From assembly GCA_008692225.1 (NCBI GenBank), contig VICG01000002.1:1256001-1320000 (forward strand): a stretch of 64,000 bases of DNA. Reading direction: 5' to 3'. Source of the DNA: Monilinia fructicola. Its lineage: Eukaryota; Ascomycota; Leotiomycetes; Helotiales; Sclerotiniaceae. Made by a program: the position numbers and the translations under genes. A model generated the notes under the pieces. It worked only from the letters and a program-made list of their open reading frames with translations. It was not told where the DNA came from and made no database searches. This document shows, piece by piece, positions 11,135-21,559 of this stretch. Position 1 is the stretch's first letter. Each line of letters begins with the position of its first letter.

Positions 11135-12268
11135 ATGGCTGCTGCTTCCCTCAGGAGAAGTGCAAGTGCGGAGGGTAAAAGGTCGCATTCCCGGCACCGC
11201 TATGAAAAAGTCAAGGCGAAACTTCAACGAGATCCTCGCCTACAGCGTGAACGTCCCGGTCCGAGTGCTGCGCAATTTCGGCCTCCTGCACGGCAAATAT
11301 TGCAATACCATCAACGATTACTTGCCCCGATGAAAACACCCCTTCCATATGTTGCCTCCCCCACGCCACCTCTTGATACCTACGCCGCCCCGGTCATGGA
11401 GCGAACCCTCTCCGGTGACTCCATCGTTCCTGATCACGATATTTCTATACCTCCTCCCGCTATCCATGACAATAGAATCTTGAGCGACGACCAAGCTGCC
11501 AAGCTCATTGAATATCAATTCAGCTACGATCCCCCGCCAGCTCATCTCCACCTCGAAGTCGAACTCCGAAATCTTCTCCTCGGAGCCCATCTCTCGGATC
11601 GTGCGATAGACCGCATCATCTATCTCATCGATACGATCTTCTTCCACCACTCCCTCCGCAACCGCGTTCGTCTTTCCTGGTCCTCGCCTTCTCAACCTCG
11701 CTACTCATCTGAACTCATCGGTACCACTGCTCTGCGTCTCGCTTCATTCGGTGGCTTTGAAACTCTGATTGTCTTATCGGAGCCCATCCTTCGAGATCCC
11801 AAATACGATCGGAGGCTCTTGTTGAGCGCTTTGCTGCATGAATTGGTCCATTGCTATCTCTTCGTCAAATGTGGATTCGGGGCCAAGGAAATGGGAGGTC
11901 ACACGGACGGTTTCCATCGCGTGGTGGGCGTTATCGATGCCTGGGTTGAGAGGTGGATTGGGAGGGATTGGCTGAGGCTGTGCAGTATGAGGGCGAATCT
12001 GGAATTTTTCCGGGTCGAGAGATCGCCGCCTCCAGTGCAGAGGTGGGCGCCCGAAATTGGGTATTGGAGGGAACGAGGGGGGTTCCGGGAGAGGGAAAGG
12101 GAGAGGGAGAGGGAGAGGGAGAGGGAGAGGCCATTCGGGAGATCATCCCACCATGGCCATCATCCTCACGCCGGCTGTGGACAGAGTCCTGGACCGGGAA
12201 CGGAGCGGGTTCCGGTGTGTGCTAATGATGTTGTTCACTACGTTGGGGTGGATGAGGGATTTCGATGA
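11135..12268 (+). CDS. SprT-like domain protein (first of two)
   Basis: A 377-residue single-exon frame. The N-terminal 115 residues are basic and Pro-rich. The SprT-like core follows at about 140-280, with the zinc-binding motif HELVH (His235, Glu236, His239) in LLSALLHELVHCYLF and a downstream GGHTDGFH that can supply the third metal ligand. SprT-like proteins are zinc-metalloprotease-like; the best-known member, Spartan/Wss1-type, cuts DNA-protein crosslinks, but most fungal single-domain members are uncharacterised. The C-terminal part contains an Arg-Glu repeat from a GAGAGG array. No zinc ribbon of four cysteines is evident. Upstream the ATG sits after a pyrimidine-rich leader. It converges on a second SprT-like gene 1.07 kb away. 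Confidence 0.78.
   Translation: MAAASLRRSASAEGKRSHSRHRYEKVKAKLQRDPRLQRERPGPSAAQFRPPARQILQYHQRLLAPMKTPLPYVASPTPPLDTYAAPVMERTLSGDSIVPDHDISIPPPAIHDNRILSDDQAAKLIEYQFSYDPPPAHLHLEVELRNLLLGAHLSDRAIDRIIYLIDTIFFHHSLRNRVRLSWSSPSQPRYSSELIGTTALRLASFGGFETLIVLSEPILRDPKYDRRLLLSALLHELVHCYLFVKCGFGAKEMGGHTDGFHRVVGVIDAWVERWIGRDWLRLCSMRANLEFFRVERSPPPVQRWAPEIGYWRERGGFRERERERERERERERPFGRSSHHGHHPHAGCGQSPGPGTERVPVCANDVVHYVGVDEGFR
12088..12130. repeat. GAGAGG microsatellite inside the SprT-like gene
   Basis: A purine array of GAGAGG hexamers encodes alternating Arg-Glu in the C-terminal tail. Length changes of whole hexamers keep frame. Confidence 0.9.
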
Positions 12269-13336
12269 CGACTTTCGATTTGGATTCATCTCAAGGGACG
12301 TCGTGCTGGTTCACGATCCCTTCTTCTCTACTTGCATTGTCTGGTCTGGCCTGGTCGCTATATTTGCCGTTTTCCTTTGTTCTTTGATCATCTCCTCCGT
12401 GGGATTATAAGGTTGATTTCAGCGCGGCGAAAGGATTTGTTGTGTTTCTTTGAGATGGGCATCGTATCATCGGGTGTGTGTAAAGGGCGTTGGGAAGATC
12501 CTCATGGGTGGGCCTCTTTTTTTCAACTGGAATTGGTGGATGGGTTTGGTTATGATGTGATATGATATGATCTGATAGATTATTGTATATGTTAAAAGTT
12601 AATGATCGTTGGAGGTGGGGGAGGGGGAGGGGGGAATCGATATATGATCTATCGTACATCACGCCGTATATTAATTTGATGTACAGGAAATTGGATTTGG
12701 GATCTGGGCTTTGGGATCTGGGTGGGGATAGGATGTTGTACATAATAGACACGTTTGCTAGATTTCTGTTTGGTGTTCTTGCGATGGATAGAAGTAGATA
12801 GATAGATAGATATGTAGTAGCTTTGTCTGGAAATGGCAAGATGATTGGGATTTAACTCATTTTCTTTGTAGCTAGGACCTTCGAAAGTGGGTCCGAGGTG
12901 ACCGACCTTGCGATGTGAGATCCTCTTCGGGAGTCTGTGAGCCATAACATGCAGAGCCCTTGCCATGCTTTTTGCGTTGAAAGCACCGCTCTTTTATATA
13001 GTACATGCGATATGATATCTGATCCGGAGAGGAGATGACAATTCTCCCTCACGTGTGAGCGCGCGCAACGTTATATACTTGAGGTGAGCGTTATACTTGA
13101 GGTGAGCACATCTTTCCATGGGCGGGAGAAGTAATTTCAATACACAAATTAGACAGAACGGGACATTGGCGTCGACAACGCAAAAAAACCAGTTTAAGCG
13201 GGAGGAGGATCCTCTCCTCGCCCCCCCTGAGCATTCACACCTCACGATCATCACCAAAGCAAATGCAACACAGCGTGAAAGAAATTAAAATAATCGTACC
13301 ATTTGACACCTCCGGCCCAGCCGCAACGAAGTCCCT
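12269..13336. other. Spacer between the convergent SprT-like genes
   Basis: No supported gene. It has a G-rich purine stretch near 12610-12635 and a short direct repeat of TATACTTGAGGTGAGC near 13073-13108. Open frames on either strand look incidental. Confidence 0.5.
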
Positions 13337-14968
13337 TCAGACCCCCCCGCCAAGCACGCGCGCCACCTGGTCCAGATCCCCAAACTGCTGCAGTTCCAAC
13401 ACCTTGGTCATGACCATGCGGTTCTTTGCCGCCAGCCTCTTCCGCGCCGCGATCTTGCTTGCGCTGGCGTCGAACGTGTGTCGCTCCCTCAGCGTCGCGA
13501 AGGCGGCGCTTCGCTTCTGCGTGTCGGTGTAGGTGTTCTTGCGGACGTCGAGGGCGGTCTTGTATTTTGTCGTTTTGGCCGTGCGGATGTTGGGGTTGAT
13601 GTGTCGGTTGATGTAAGGGTAGGCGGAGAGCTTGGTGGATGATGCTTTGAGGCGGTTTTTGGAGGCGATACTCGAGCGGAGATCGGGGATGTTGGGGTCG
13701 GGGAAGTGGGTGCGGCGGGAGAGGAGGAAGTTGGGTGGTGGTGGATGGGGAGGGCGTGGAGGAGGTGGAGGGGGCGGAGGGGGTGGAGGTGGTGCGTTGG
13801 GATCATTGGGAGGTGGAGGAGGTGGAGCTGGAGGTGGAGCTGCCGGAAGTGGTGGGAGGGGTTTGAGAATGGGTTTCGAGACACGCTTGAAGAGACCCGT
13901 CCATTTGGCGCGGGCACTTTTTAAGCGTAGGTCTTTGTGGATTCGTGACCTTGCATCTTTTAGCGCTTTCCTTTCCTTCCTTTCTCTCTCCGGTCTTTCG
14001 CGTTCCCATTTTTCCTTTGCTTTCCTGTCTTTTTCTTCCTGGATCAATCGTTCCTGCTTCAACCGTTCCAGCTCCGCCTCTTTCTCAGCCTCCACCCTTT
14101 TCCGCTCTTCCAAATTATCGATAAATATCTGCGAATACCAATCCATCTCTCGATCCACAGTATCCCTATCCATGCCCATCTTCTCCAAATCCACATACCA
14201 AATCTGCTTATCCCCCGTGACCAACTCCAAGCCCAACGCCTCTTCTCTCCCTAGTCTAATATCAAGTCTAAGACCATACCGCACAAACCTCTCGATACTC
14301 CTCGCAGCACTCTGCCAATGAATTCCATGTCCCGTAGCCCCACTCTCCTCAAACTCCAACGCTTTCCTCCTACATACAGTATTGCACTTGCATACATAGA
14401 TACTGAAGAAAGCGTGCACCATCTCATGCAACATGGTGCCCAAGTAATTCTTCAACAGAACCAGCGAATCCGCTTCGGTTTTCGGCGCGGGATGGCGTAC
14501 AAATATACTGACGTGACACCGTACATTATGTCTCGTAGTATCCTTGTCGGTCCTCGTATCCACCGTCGTGCCCAGCACACTTCGCGCCTTTTGCTCCGCG
14601 TTCGGCTCTTCGAGTTTCATCGTGCACCTAAGAGCATTTAGACCACCTCCAAAAATCATATTGTTAAAATAATCGAAGTAGATATCTAGGAGATCTTGTT
14701 CGTTCTTACCTTTTAGCCAGGGACTCTTGATGATCGCAGCCAAGCCCGAAAGATTGCATGCATTCCAGTTATCCTTTATCCGTTGAAAGGGATCGAAGGG
14801 CGGATTGCCAGTGGGGCCGTGAAGACAATTGGTTATGTTGTCGGCGATAAGCTCGGCCGCCTGTGAGTAGGTGCAGCAGAGTGGTTGAAGGGGGATGAGA
14901 GCGCGGTCACCTGCCCAGAGTATTCGTCGCGCGGCGTAGGGGTTGAGATGACATTCGTGGATTGTCAT
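13337..14968 (-). CDS. SprT-like domain protein with polyproline region (second of two)
   Basis: A 543-residue single-exon frame. The N-terminal 230 residues contain a SprT-like core: FNNMIFGGGL, then GTMLHEMVHAFF with HEMVH (His181, Glu182, His185), a Cys-containing YVCKCNTVC segment, and GHGIHWQSAARSIE, where GHGxxW is the usual second half of the SprT signature. Residues about 285-350 form a highly charged Glu/Arg/Lys helix, probably a coiled coil. A long proline tract follows at about 365-410, and the C-terminus is basic. The metal site looks complete, so enzymatic activity is possible; the substrate is unknown. The architecture differs from the neighbouring SprT-like gene, so this is not a recent tandem copy. 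The start ATG is followed by HECHLNPYAARRI. Confidence 0.78.
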   Translation of the reverse strand: MTIHECHLNPYAARRILWAGDRALIPLQPLCCTYSQAAELIADNITNCLHGPTGNPPFDPFQRIKDNWNACNLSGLAAIIKSPWLKGKNEQDLLDIYFDYFNNMIFGGGLNALRCTMKLEEPNAEQKARSVLGTTVDTRTDKDTTRHNVRCHVSIFVRHPAPKTEADSLVLLKNYLGTMLHEMVHAFFSIYVCKCNTVCRRKALEFEESGATGHGIHWQSAARSIERFVRYGLRLDIRLGREEALGLELVTGDKQIWYVDLEKMGMDRDTVDREMDWYSQIFIDNLEERKRVEAEKEAELERLKQERLIQEEKDRKAKEKWERERPERERKERKALKDARSRIHKDLRLKSARAKWTGLFKRVSKPILKPLPPLPAAPPPAPPPPPPNDPNAPPPPPPPPPPPPRPPHPPPPNFLLSRRTHFPDPNIPDLRSSIASKNRLKASSTKLSAYPYINRHINPNIRTAKTTKYKTALDVRKNTYTDTQKRSAAFATLRERHTFDASASKIAARKRLAAKNRMVMTKVLELQQFGDLDQVARVLGGGV

Positions 14969-16044
14969 CTTGAGAGGAGAGAAACCAACTTACTATTTTT
15001 GAAATCAATGGATTTCGACTTGGGCCTGCCCAATGTCGTAGATTAGAAGAGGAAATGTGGGTTTACTGACCTGATGTTTTTCTTTGGATGGGGCTTATGA
15101 ATGAGTTTTCCCTTCCAAGTCTTGCTTGTGACAGTCGAAGACCGGCGCCTTGAATGTAAAATGTTTCTTCTGTGAATAGACGCAAGAATGATAAATAGTG
15201 TCAAACTTTAGCAAGGAATAAAATTTGACGAGTAAAATCTATCAACAGAGATACTTAAGAGACAACAATGGGATTGTTCAGGGATATATATTGAAGGCAA
15301 CAAAGAGGTACGACAGATGAAAGAAAGCTTTGTAGGGTATGAACTCTTCAAAGAACGAAAAGCTTCTATATATAGAATTCATTGTTCTCGATATCTTGGT
15401 AAAGAGATTGACGTCTAGCCTTTGAGATGGACAAAGAAGACACAGTCTTCTGACTTTGAACCCACCCTGTTCAATCAGCGAAATGGGTACGGTTTCCTTC
15501 AAGCCCAGTTGATTGTATTGACACAACCTTGGACAAGTCGATGGCCACCAAATCTCCAATCATCTCATCGTTAAGGAGAAACTTGAAAATATTGAAAAAG
15601 ACGAGGAGAGCGCATCTTGAATTCTGCTAAGCATGTAATTATTGAGGTGCTGACCCCGGAATGACACTGCTGATTAGATAAACCAACAGCGGAAGTAGAT
15701 ATAAATATATGAAATCTATAAGCACATTGGCCATTTCCACCTTGACTTCAAAAATGGAATGCCCAGCCTAGATATAGAGGGGCCGTAGCATGATATAATC
15801 GCTACAGGTATCGATTTCGCTTCTCATCACTCAAGCTTAAACGTATGCACATTCTCTTCCACAAGTAGGCATTTAATTTGGATTCAGAAGGCTTATCTCA
15901 TTTTCGACTCTACTTTACCATATTTTTATATAGTAGAAGTAGAATATCACACCGGGACTTTTGCCAACTCCAATTAAACAAGACCGCGTTCATTATGAAT
16001 CGTGCAATCATTGTTGATGTTGTCTCATCCACTGCTTGAATCCA
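14969..16044. other. Intergenic spacer, SprT-like gene to eL38
   Basis: Promoter of the minus-strand SprT-like gene at its left end and the 3' region of eL38 at its right end. No supported gene. A 93-codon minus-strand open frame at 15278-15559 has no recognisable features. Confidence 0.5.
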
Positions 16045-16637
16045 TCACCTATCCCCAATATTTATCCATTTATGCGACTCTCTTTCCTTAGCGTTCTTCT
16101 TTGGGGTATCGGCGATGGTGAGGTCTGAAGCTTGTATTAGAAGATTGTAAAGTTTGTGAAATTGGGAGGAAATCATACTAGGTGGAAGACTTTGCTTCAA
16201 CTTCTCGGCCTTCTCCAAATCCTTAAGGACGAGGGTGTACAAGTACTTTTGGCATCTGACCTTGATCTTGATAGCACTGGTCTTTCCGACATTCTTCTTA
16301 ATGCGGGCAGCTAGTATATATTAAATTAGCTTTCTGTAGCTTCGTGGATTGTGCCCTTCCCAAGTTCATCCTCTCTTTAATGGCGCAATTCTCAAAGCCA
16401 CGTATTCAGAGATCCAAAAAAGTTCGGTGGAAGTCGAGGGAATCAAACACAGATAAACACATACAGGAAGCATCCTTGCGTCTGCAAATCTCCAAGAACT
16501 ATTTAATTCAATGTCAGCCTCTATTCTGATTCAAACTCAAAAATCCTCTCTATTTTGCATTCTTCCTTCTCCATTCCCGTAACCCAATCCAAAGAAACAT
16601 AACTCACGGATTTGATGTCGGTGATTTCGCGAGGCAT
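16045..16637 (-). CDS. RPL38: 60S ribosomal protein eL38
   Basis: Small protein of the cytosolic large ribosomal subunit. Four exons on the minus strand (16608-16637, 16465-16498, 16179-16310, 16045-16124) give 91 residues. The sequence reads [28 protein letters not shown], then [18 protein letters not shown] and [20 protein letters not shown], all characteristic of eL38. Exons 1 and 2 are only 30 and 34 bp, so they are missed by simple open-frame searching. Introns start GTGAGT, GTATGT and GTATGA. The C-terminus is somewhat longer than in most eL38 proteins (ends ...[12 protein letters not shown]). It is divergent from the small membrane-protein gene to the right. Confidence 0.94.
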
Positions 16638-17054
16638 TTTGACGGAGTGATTAGTCGAAAATTGGTGAAACGATCGGGTATTGCGAAATGGAATGACAGA
16701 AATCTGAACTTCTCGATATTGAGGTTGTTGATGTGGAAATTCTGATTGTGTGGGATTAGTAAGCCGACTCGGCTAAGGGTTTCTTGTTGATAAAATGCAC
16801 GGCCCATTAGAACCTAGAAGTGGCGTTCATTGTGGCTGATGTTCTGAGGGCGCAGATAGCTTTCTACAGGAGGACAGGTCTCTCATTAGTTTAGGTAAAC
16901 ACTTCTCTGTGAATCATTGTCTACTTAAGTATCCTCATGGAAATCAGACTCTGGGACTTACACTTCATAAAGAACATCAAGTAGTTGTGTAGAGGGAGAG
17001 AAAAACTTTTGAAGGTGTCAGTAACCCTCAAACAACGCCACCCCCTCATCTAGG
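16638..17054. promoter_or_regulatory. Divergent promoter between eL38 and a small membrane-protein gene
   Basis: 417 bp separate the two start codons, so both promoters must lie here. No specific motif was assigned. Confidence 0.5.
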
Positions 17055-17508
17055 ATGCCCACTCCTTTAGACAGAGCTCTAAGCTCCAAAGTAAGTTCTG
17101 GTTCACCATCAAAGTTCGAGGAATTTCACCAACATTTCTATCTATGTAGAACGCTGTTTTAGCTTTCGCCGGCATTGTGACAGCAGCTGCGGCATGGTCT
17201 ATCTGGGGTACCGATTTGTTTCCAAAAGAAGGAGATCCTACTGGTGGTACGTATAATCTAGTCATCATCACCTGATTGTATAACACTAATCTAGAATAGA
17301 TCCAGCAACATGGTCAAGGGAAGAATTACGAAGATGGTTAGCAGCTGTTAGTACTCTTGGGGTTCTCCTCCTCTTCTGCTTCAAGCACATCACCCATCGA
17401 AATTAACCATATTCTCTACAGAGAGATCTCCATCCGCAAAACAAGGACACCAGAGAGCAGTTATTGGAGAGAGTCAAGGCAAACTTGCGAGTACCAAGGA
17501 AACCATGA
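17055..17508 (+). CDS. Small single-pass membrane protein with SAP/Ish1-like C-terminus
   Basis: Four short exons (17055-17090, 17150-17246, 17300-17346, 17422-17508) join in frame to an 88-residue protein that no single open frame reveals. Residues about 13-30 (NAVLAFAGIVTAAAAWSI) form a likely membrane segment. The C-terminal half, WSREELRRWLAARDLHPQ then REQLLERVKANLR, has the helix-turn-helix pattern of SAP/LEM/Ish1-like modules, which bind DNA or anchor at the nuclear envelope in known families. Donors are GTAAGT, GTACGT and GTTAGT. Family assignment is from pattern only. Likely a small organelle or nuclear-envelope membrane protein; exact role unknown. Confidence 0.75.
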
Positions 17509-18272
17509 GAGTTTTATGAGAGAGCGATTGATTTGGTTGGGCTCGATACCTTGGGACTGGGTCTAAATTGGTAAGGGAGGCGTCAGGTCACTCAGGTTGT
17601 CCAGCATGCATTGATGTTAATGAATTTTATTGAATAACAATTTTGGCTCGATCGATACGTATTATCCATAAGATCTTATGATCTCTCGTCATGCAGCTTC
17701 ATTTTTCTATTCACAATTTCTCGTCGTTTCACGCCTCAATACAGCCAGCCACCACGGGGGAAAAAGAAGGGTGCCAGTTTCCACGAAGGAACAGACCCAA
17801 AAACAACGAATTCTGATCTAGATACAGACCACACAAAAACATCGGGAATATCAAGGGGAAAAAAGTAAAGAGTAGCAATAAAAGGCCGTTCGGTAAGCTT
17901 GCGATGCAACGTAAGGAAGTATGCTTATGGTGTTCTCACTTCCCCCTGTTGGTGATGATTATTCCCATAATGTTATTGATTGATGTCTTCCACCTGCCAA
18001 AGATTGACAGTTGGTATGGTGACGTCTAGAGGAAATAATCGCCGCTAAAAGAGTAGAGGTGGAGCGACAGGTATGCAATAAAAAACTCTTCCGAAGTTCG
18101 CAGAGTGAAAGATGAGGCAAGTTTGCGGGAAAGTTGAGCAAGTCAGAATTGCACTGTGATGAAAAGTTGTTTTTGAATACGGGAGATATTGTCATTGTAG
18201 AAGACGGTTAAATGCAGCATTGCATTCACATAAGCTTATTTGGCAGGGTTTGTTCAAATCGATCAAGCAAGC
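17509..18272. other. Spacer between convergent genes
   Basis: 3' regions of the small membrane-protein gene and of the large minus-strand gene. No supported gene or RNA. Confidence 0.5.
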
Positions 18273-21200
18273 TTACTCGTCATTGTACTGTGCAGCCATT
18301 TGCGCAATCTCAGCCTGTGAGTTCGTGAATTAGCATTGATCAATCATCAACAGAGAGCAAAAACCTTACTTCTAACGCGGCATTTTCTTCTTCTATGGCT
18401 TGGGCCTGTTTATTCATTTCTTTTGCCTATCGAATCAGTTAGCCAACTGTCCGAATTACGAAATACAACATCAAAAACCTACTTTCTCCATCTGAACTTT
18501 GATATCCCGGATGACCTGCAATTTCTCTTCCAAAACCTTCTTCTTTTCAGCTGCTGCTTGCATTCGTGCTTCTGCTGCAGCGGTCTCACGTTCAACAATA
18601 GAAGTTTGCTTGAGAGCAGGGGGTGCATTTGTCTTGTTCGACCCAGAATTGCTGTCAGCGGAGGATATCTGATCGGCCTTGCGCTTATCACCAGCTCCAG
18701 CCTTTGCCCTGCCTTTACCCTTAGGCTTGGGAGCGTGGTTTTCAGCAATGGAAGGTACTGCAGTCTTTGCAGTCTTTGTAGTCTTTGGGGCTGGCTTCTT
18801 TTGCTTGGCTGAAGATTGTTCGGGTTGATCTGGAACAGCCAAAGGCATTTCAACTTTGGCAACTTGCTTCTTTGGCTTAGCTTGTTGGGCTGGGACAGTC
18901 GAGGAGCTGTTGACTTTTGCGGCAGGTGTCTTCCGGGAAGTCGGCGCTTTCGAAGCCGATGTGGACTGTGTTTTGGAGGCAGATGACGTCTTCGAAGCAG
19001 AAGATAATTTCGCAGCAGTTGATGCTCTTGTCTTTGATTCTTTGGCTGTCTTGACTGGAGCAACTGATACGGTGGACTCATCATCAGTCTCGGGAGGAGA
19101 ATCTTGTCGTCCATCCTGTTGGTTTCCACAATTGACTGATGCATCATTTTGTTCACCATCATATGTCCTGTCTTTCAAAAGCACACCATTGTTTTCAAAA
19201 CCAGTCATTTCGGTGTCTAGTAGAGTGTCGATTTGGTTTGATCGTGTAAATCCTTCGGCGTTCGTCGGTGGAATGTCACTTGATGGATGTCTCTGAGCTT
19301 TGTTATCTTCTTGAATCTTTGCGATATGTTCAAGTATGCTTTGGGAGACGGCTTCTGTTGGTGTTTGAGAACCAGCTTCACCTTGTTGCGAGGTAGTTAG
19401 ATCTTGATATTGTGAAGATGAGACTATGACAACAGGATCCTGGCTTTGCTTTGGATTTGAAGATGAGAGGGGATCGACTTCAGCTGATGCCGATCTAAAT
19501 TTTTCCTTGGGTTTGAATTCAATAGCATCGACCATTTCTGTATCTTCAAGCCGAGCGGAAGTATTGATCATTTCGTCAAATTTGGTTTCCATCAAATTGA
19601 TGTTTGGAGATGGGAAAGTCTTCTCTGTATCTAGGGCTTGCGATTTAAAGCTGAGTCCTAGACTACGTTGCTTAATCTTCTCAGCTTTCTTATCGGCAAC
19701 TCTTTGGCGATAATTGATTGTTGGGCTCGCTTCACGGCTACTATCGTCGCTATAATTATCTACGGTAACAATGGTACGAGCTGCTGATTCAATTGGGTTG
19801 GCATCATTAAAGTCCCCCGACAGTACACGTTTTTCATCTCCAAATTTCTCGAAGTGCTTCGTACCTTGTTTCCTTGACGATGCTGGAGGGGTGATTGGTT
19901 CCCAAGATGAACCGCCTGCCTCAACACCAACTGATTTGAAGCGAGTTGCCTTGTCTTTCTCGAGGGCTTCTCCAGTCGCACACGGTACAGAGGACTGCCT
20001 CAAGTTACCAGAGTTATCCGGAGATAAAAGCCGAGCTTTGCCTGAAAAAGTAGGATCTTGTTCCAGGTGCAGTTGGCTATTAGTAATCGTAGAAAGGTTG
20101 CCCGAATCTGAACCTAACATGTTACGCTGGTTCCATTCAGAGCGAGTAGGATCTTTCCAAGCGCTGTATGCTGGAGCTCCTTCGATACCGGGCATGGAGA
20201 TTGGTTTATGTTTTCTGCGGTCGTTGTGTATCTTATTGTCTTGGTCAACATCATCACTAGCCAATTCAACTTTCTCAGCCCCGATGTTTGCAGCAGAAAT
20301 TACGTCGTCTGCAGGTTCGCCAGCCTCCTCGTCGATAGAAACGGCGGATTGAGAATCATTCTGAAGATTTACAGGTCTCGACCCTGTTGCGATGTGTTCG
20401 AAATCAGGGCTTCCATCACGAATACCTGATGAGTAAGAATCTTCGGCGATGGAATTGAGTTTTCCTGCAGAGTCCATTGAATTGGTCAGCATAGGAGATA
20501 CTTCAGTTTCTTCGGGCACACTGCTCTTGCCAGTCTTCTTGCGAGCTTCCTTGTTCTTAACTGTCTCTACTGTCTCCTTGATGCCATTTTCTGACTCCGA
20601 TACGAGCATTTCAACGTCATCATTGTCATCATCATCATTCGCGTTAGTACCTATAGCTGAAGTAGCCTTTGTGGTCTGTGGAACATTCTTCACGACCGGC
20701 TTCTTTGAAGTAGATTTTTTCTTTACTCCATGGGGTTCCGGTATAGTCGGGAGTGTCAAGGTAGCCCAGCTTGTGAAAGTCCTGAGTAGAAAAACAATAA
20801 GAATTTGACCGAGGCCCAAAGCTTGAAATCACCTGGCCATTTCTTTAGAATGCGGGTTTTTGGAGAATTGCTAGTGAGCTTTTTATGGTTAACGCCAGTG
20901 AGCTCAAAGGGCGGCGGGGTTGGGGTCGCATCTTCGTCAACACACGGATTAAGGTTCCACCATTCTGCATAACCTTCGAACGTGGGGGCGCGCTGTGCAT
21001 CGCCAAGATCTGGGGTTCTTTCACTCGATAATGATGAGGTATCAGAATCTTTTGAGTGTGGTTTGTGAGCATTGGGGTCTTTTCGAAAGATTTGGATTTC
21101 GATGCTGCCAACTGCAGAAGGCTTGTTGCTCTTGACGTTTCGTGCTGTATTACTGATTTAGCACGTAGGCCGCCATTAGAGGACGAACAACTTACCCTTT

Positions 21201-21559
21201 TCTGTGCTGCGCTTTGCTACTTGTAATTGAAAAGATTTATTGACATATTTGTTACCTTCTTTGACTTGGCCGACAAATGTCTCAAAGTTTTTACTGAATT
21301 GAGCGGTGGGCTTGTCATTACTGTGAGAAGCTCGCAAGATACCATCGACGATAATATCCACGAACTCGACAACGCCAGAGTTAATTGCCAGACATGGCGT
21401 GATGGCATCATCTTCTGAGGTTAGAGCATAGCAAGTAAAGTGATTACCTTCCCGCTTCAAGCCCTCTTCAAGGAGCTTTGCGCTGTTACCCCCTTTCAAG
21501 CAGATTTCTCCCTTGACAACATTTCCATCAAAGTCAAGTAGACCTGCTGGGATTTTCAT
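18273..21559 (-). CDS. Large protein with possible DUF7918-like N-terminus and C-terminal coiled coil
   Basis: Minus-strand multi-exon gene. Exon 1 (start ATG 21559) encodes a globular N-terminus (MKIPAGLLDFDGNVVKGEI... ITPCLAINSGVVEFVDIIVDG) that resembles the fungal DUF7918-type domain; this is from memory. After an intron it continues as GSIEIQIFRKDP and AEWWNLNPCVDED. The middle (about 19160-20750) is long, acidic and Ser/Thr-rich, then Lys/Ala/Pro-rich (residues KKPAPKTTKTAK), suggesting a disordered nuclear protein. The C-terminus is a predicted coiled coil running across two short exons (18370-18426, 18273-18315 approx.) that end in AAQYNDE. The join near 20770-20832 does not keep frame with the visible donor CCAG|GTGATT and acceptor CTCAG, so an indel or another splice site is needed. 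Function unknown; chromatin association is an inference. Confidence 0.65.

Noticed and set aside
13632..14321. 229-codon plus-strand frame over the second SprT-like gene
   Set aside because: It is the antisense shadow of the minus-strand gene, with Gly-rich sequence arising from its proline codons.
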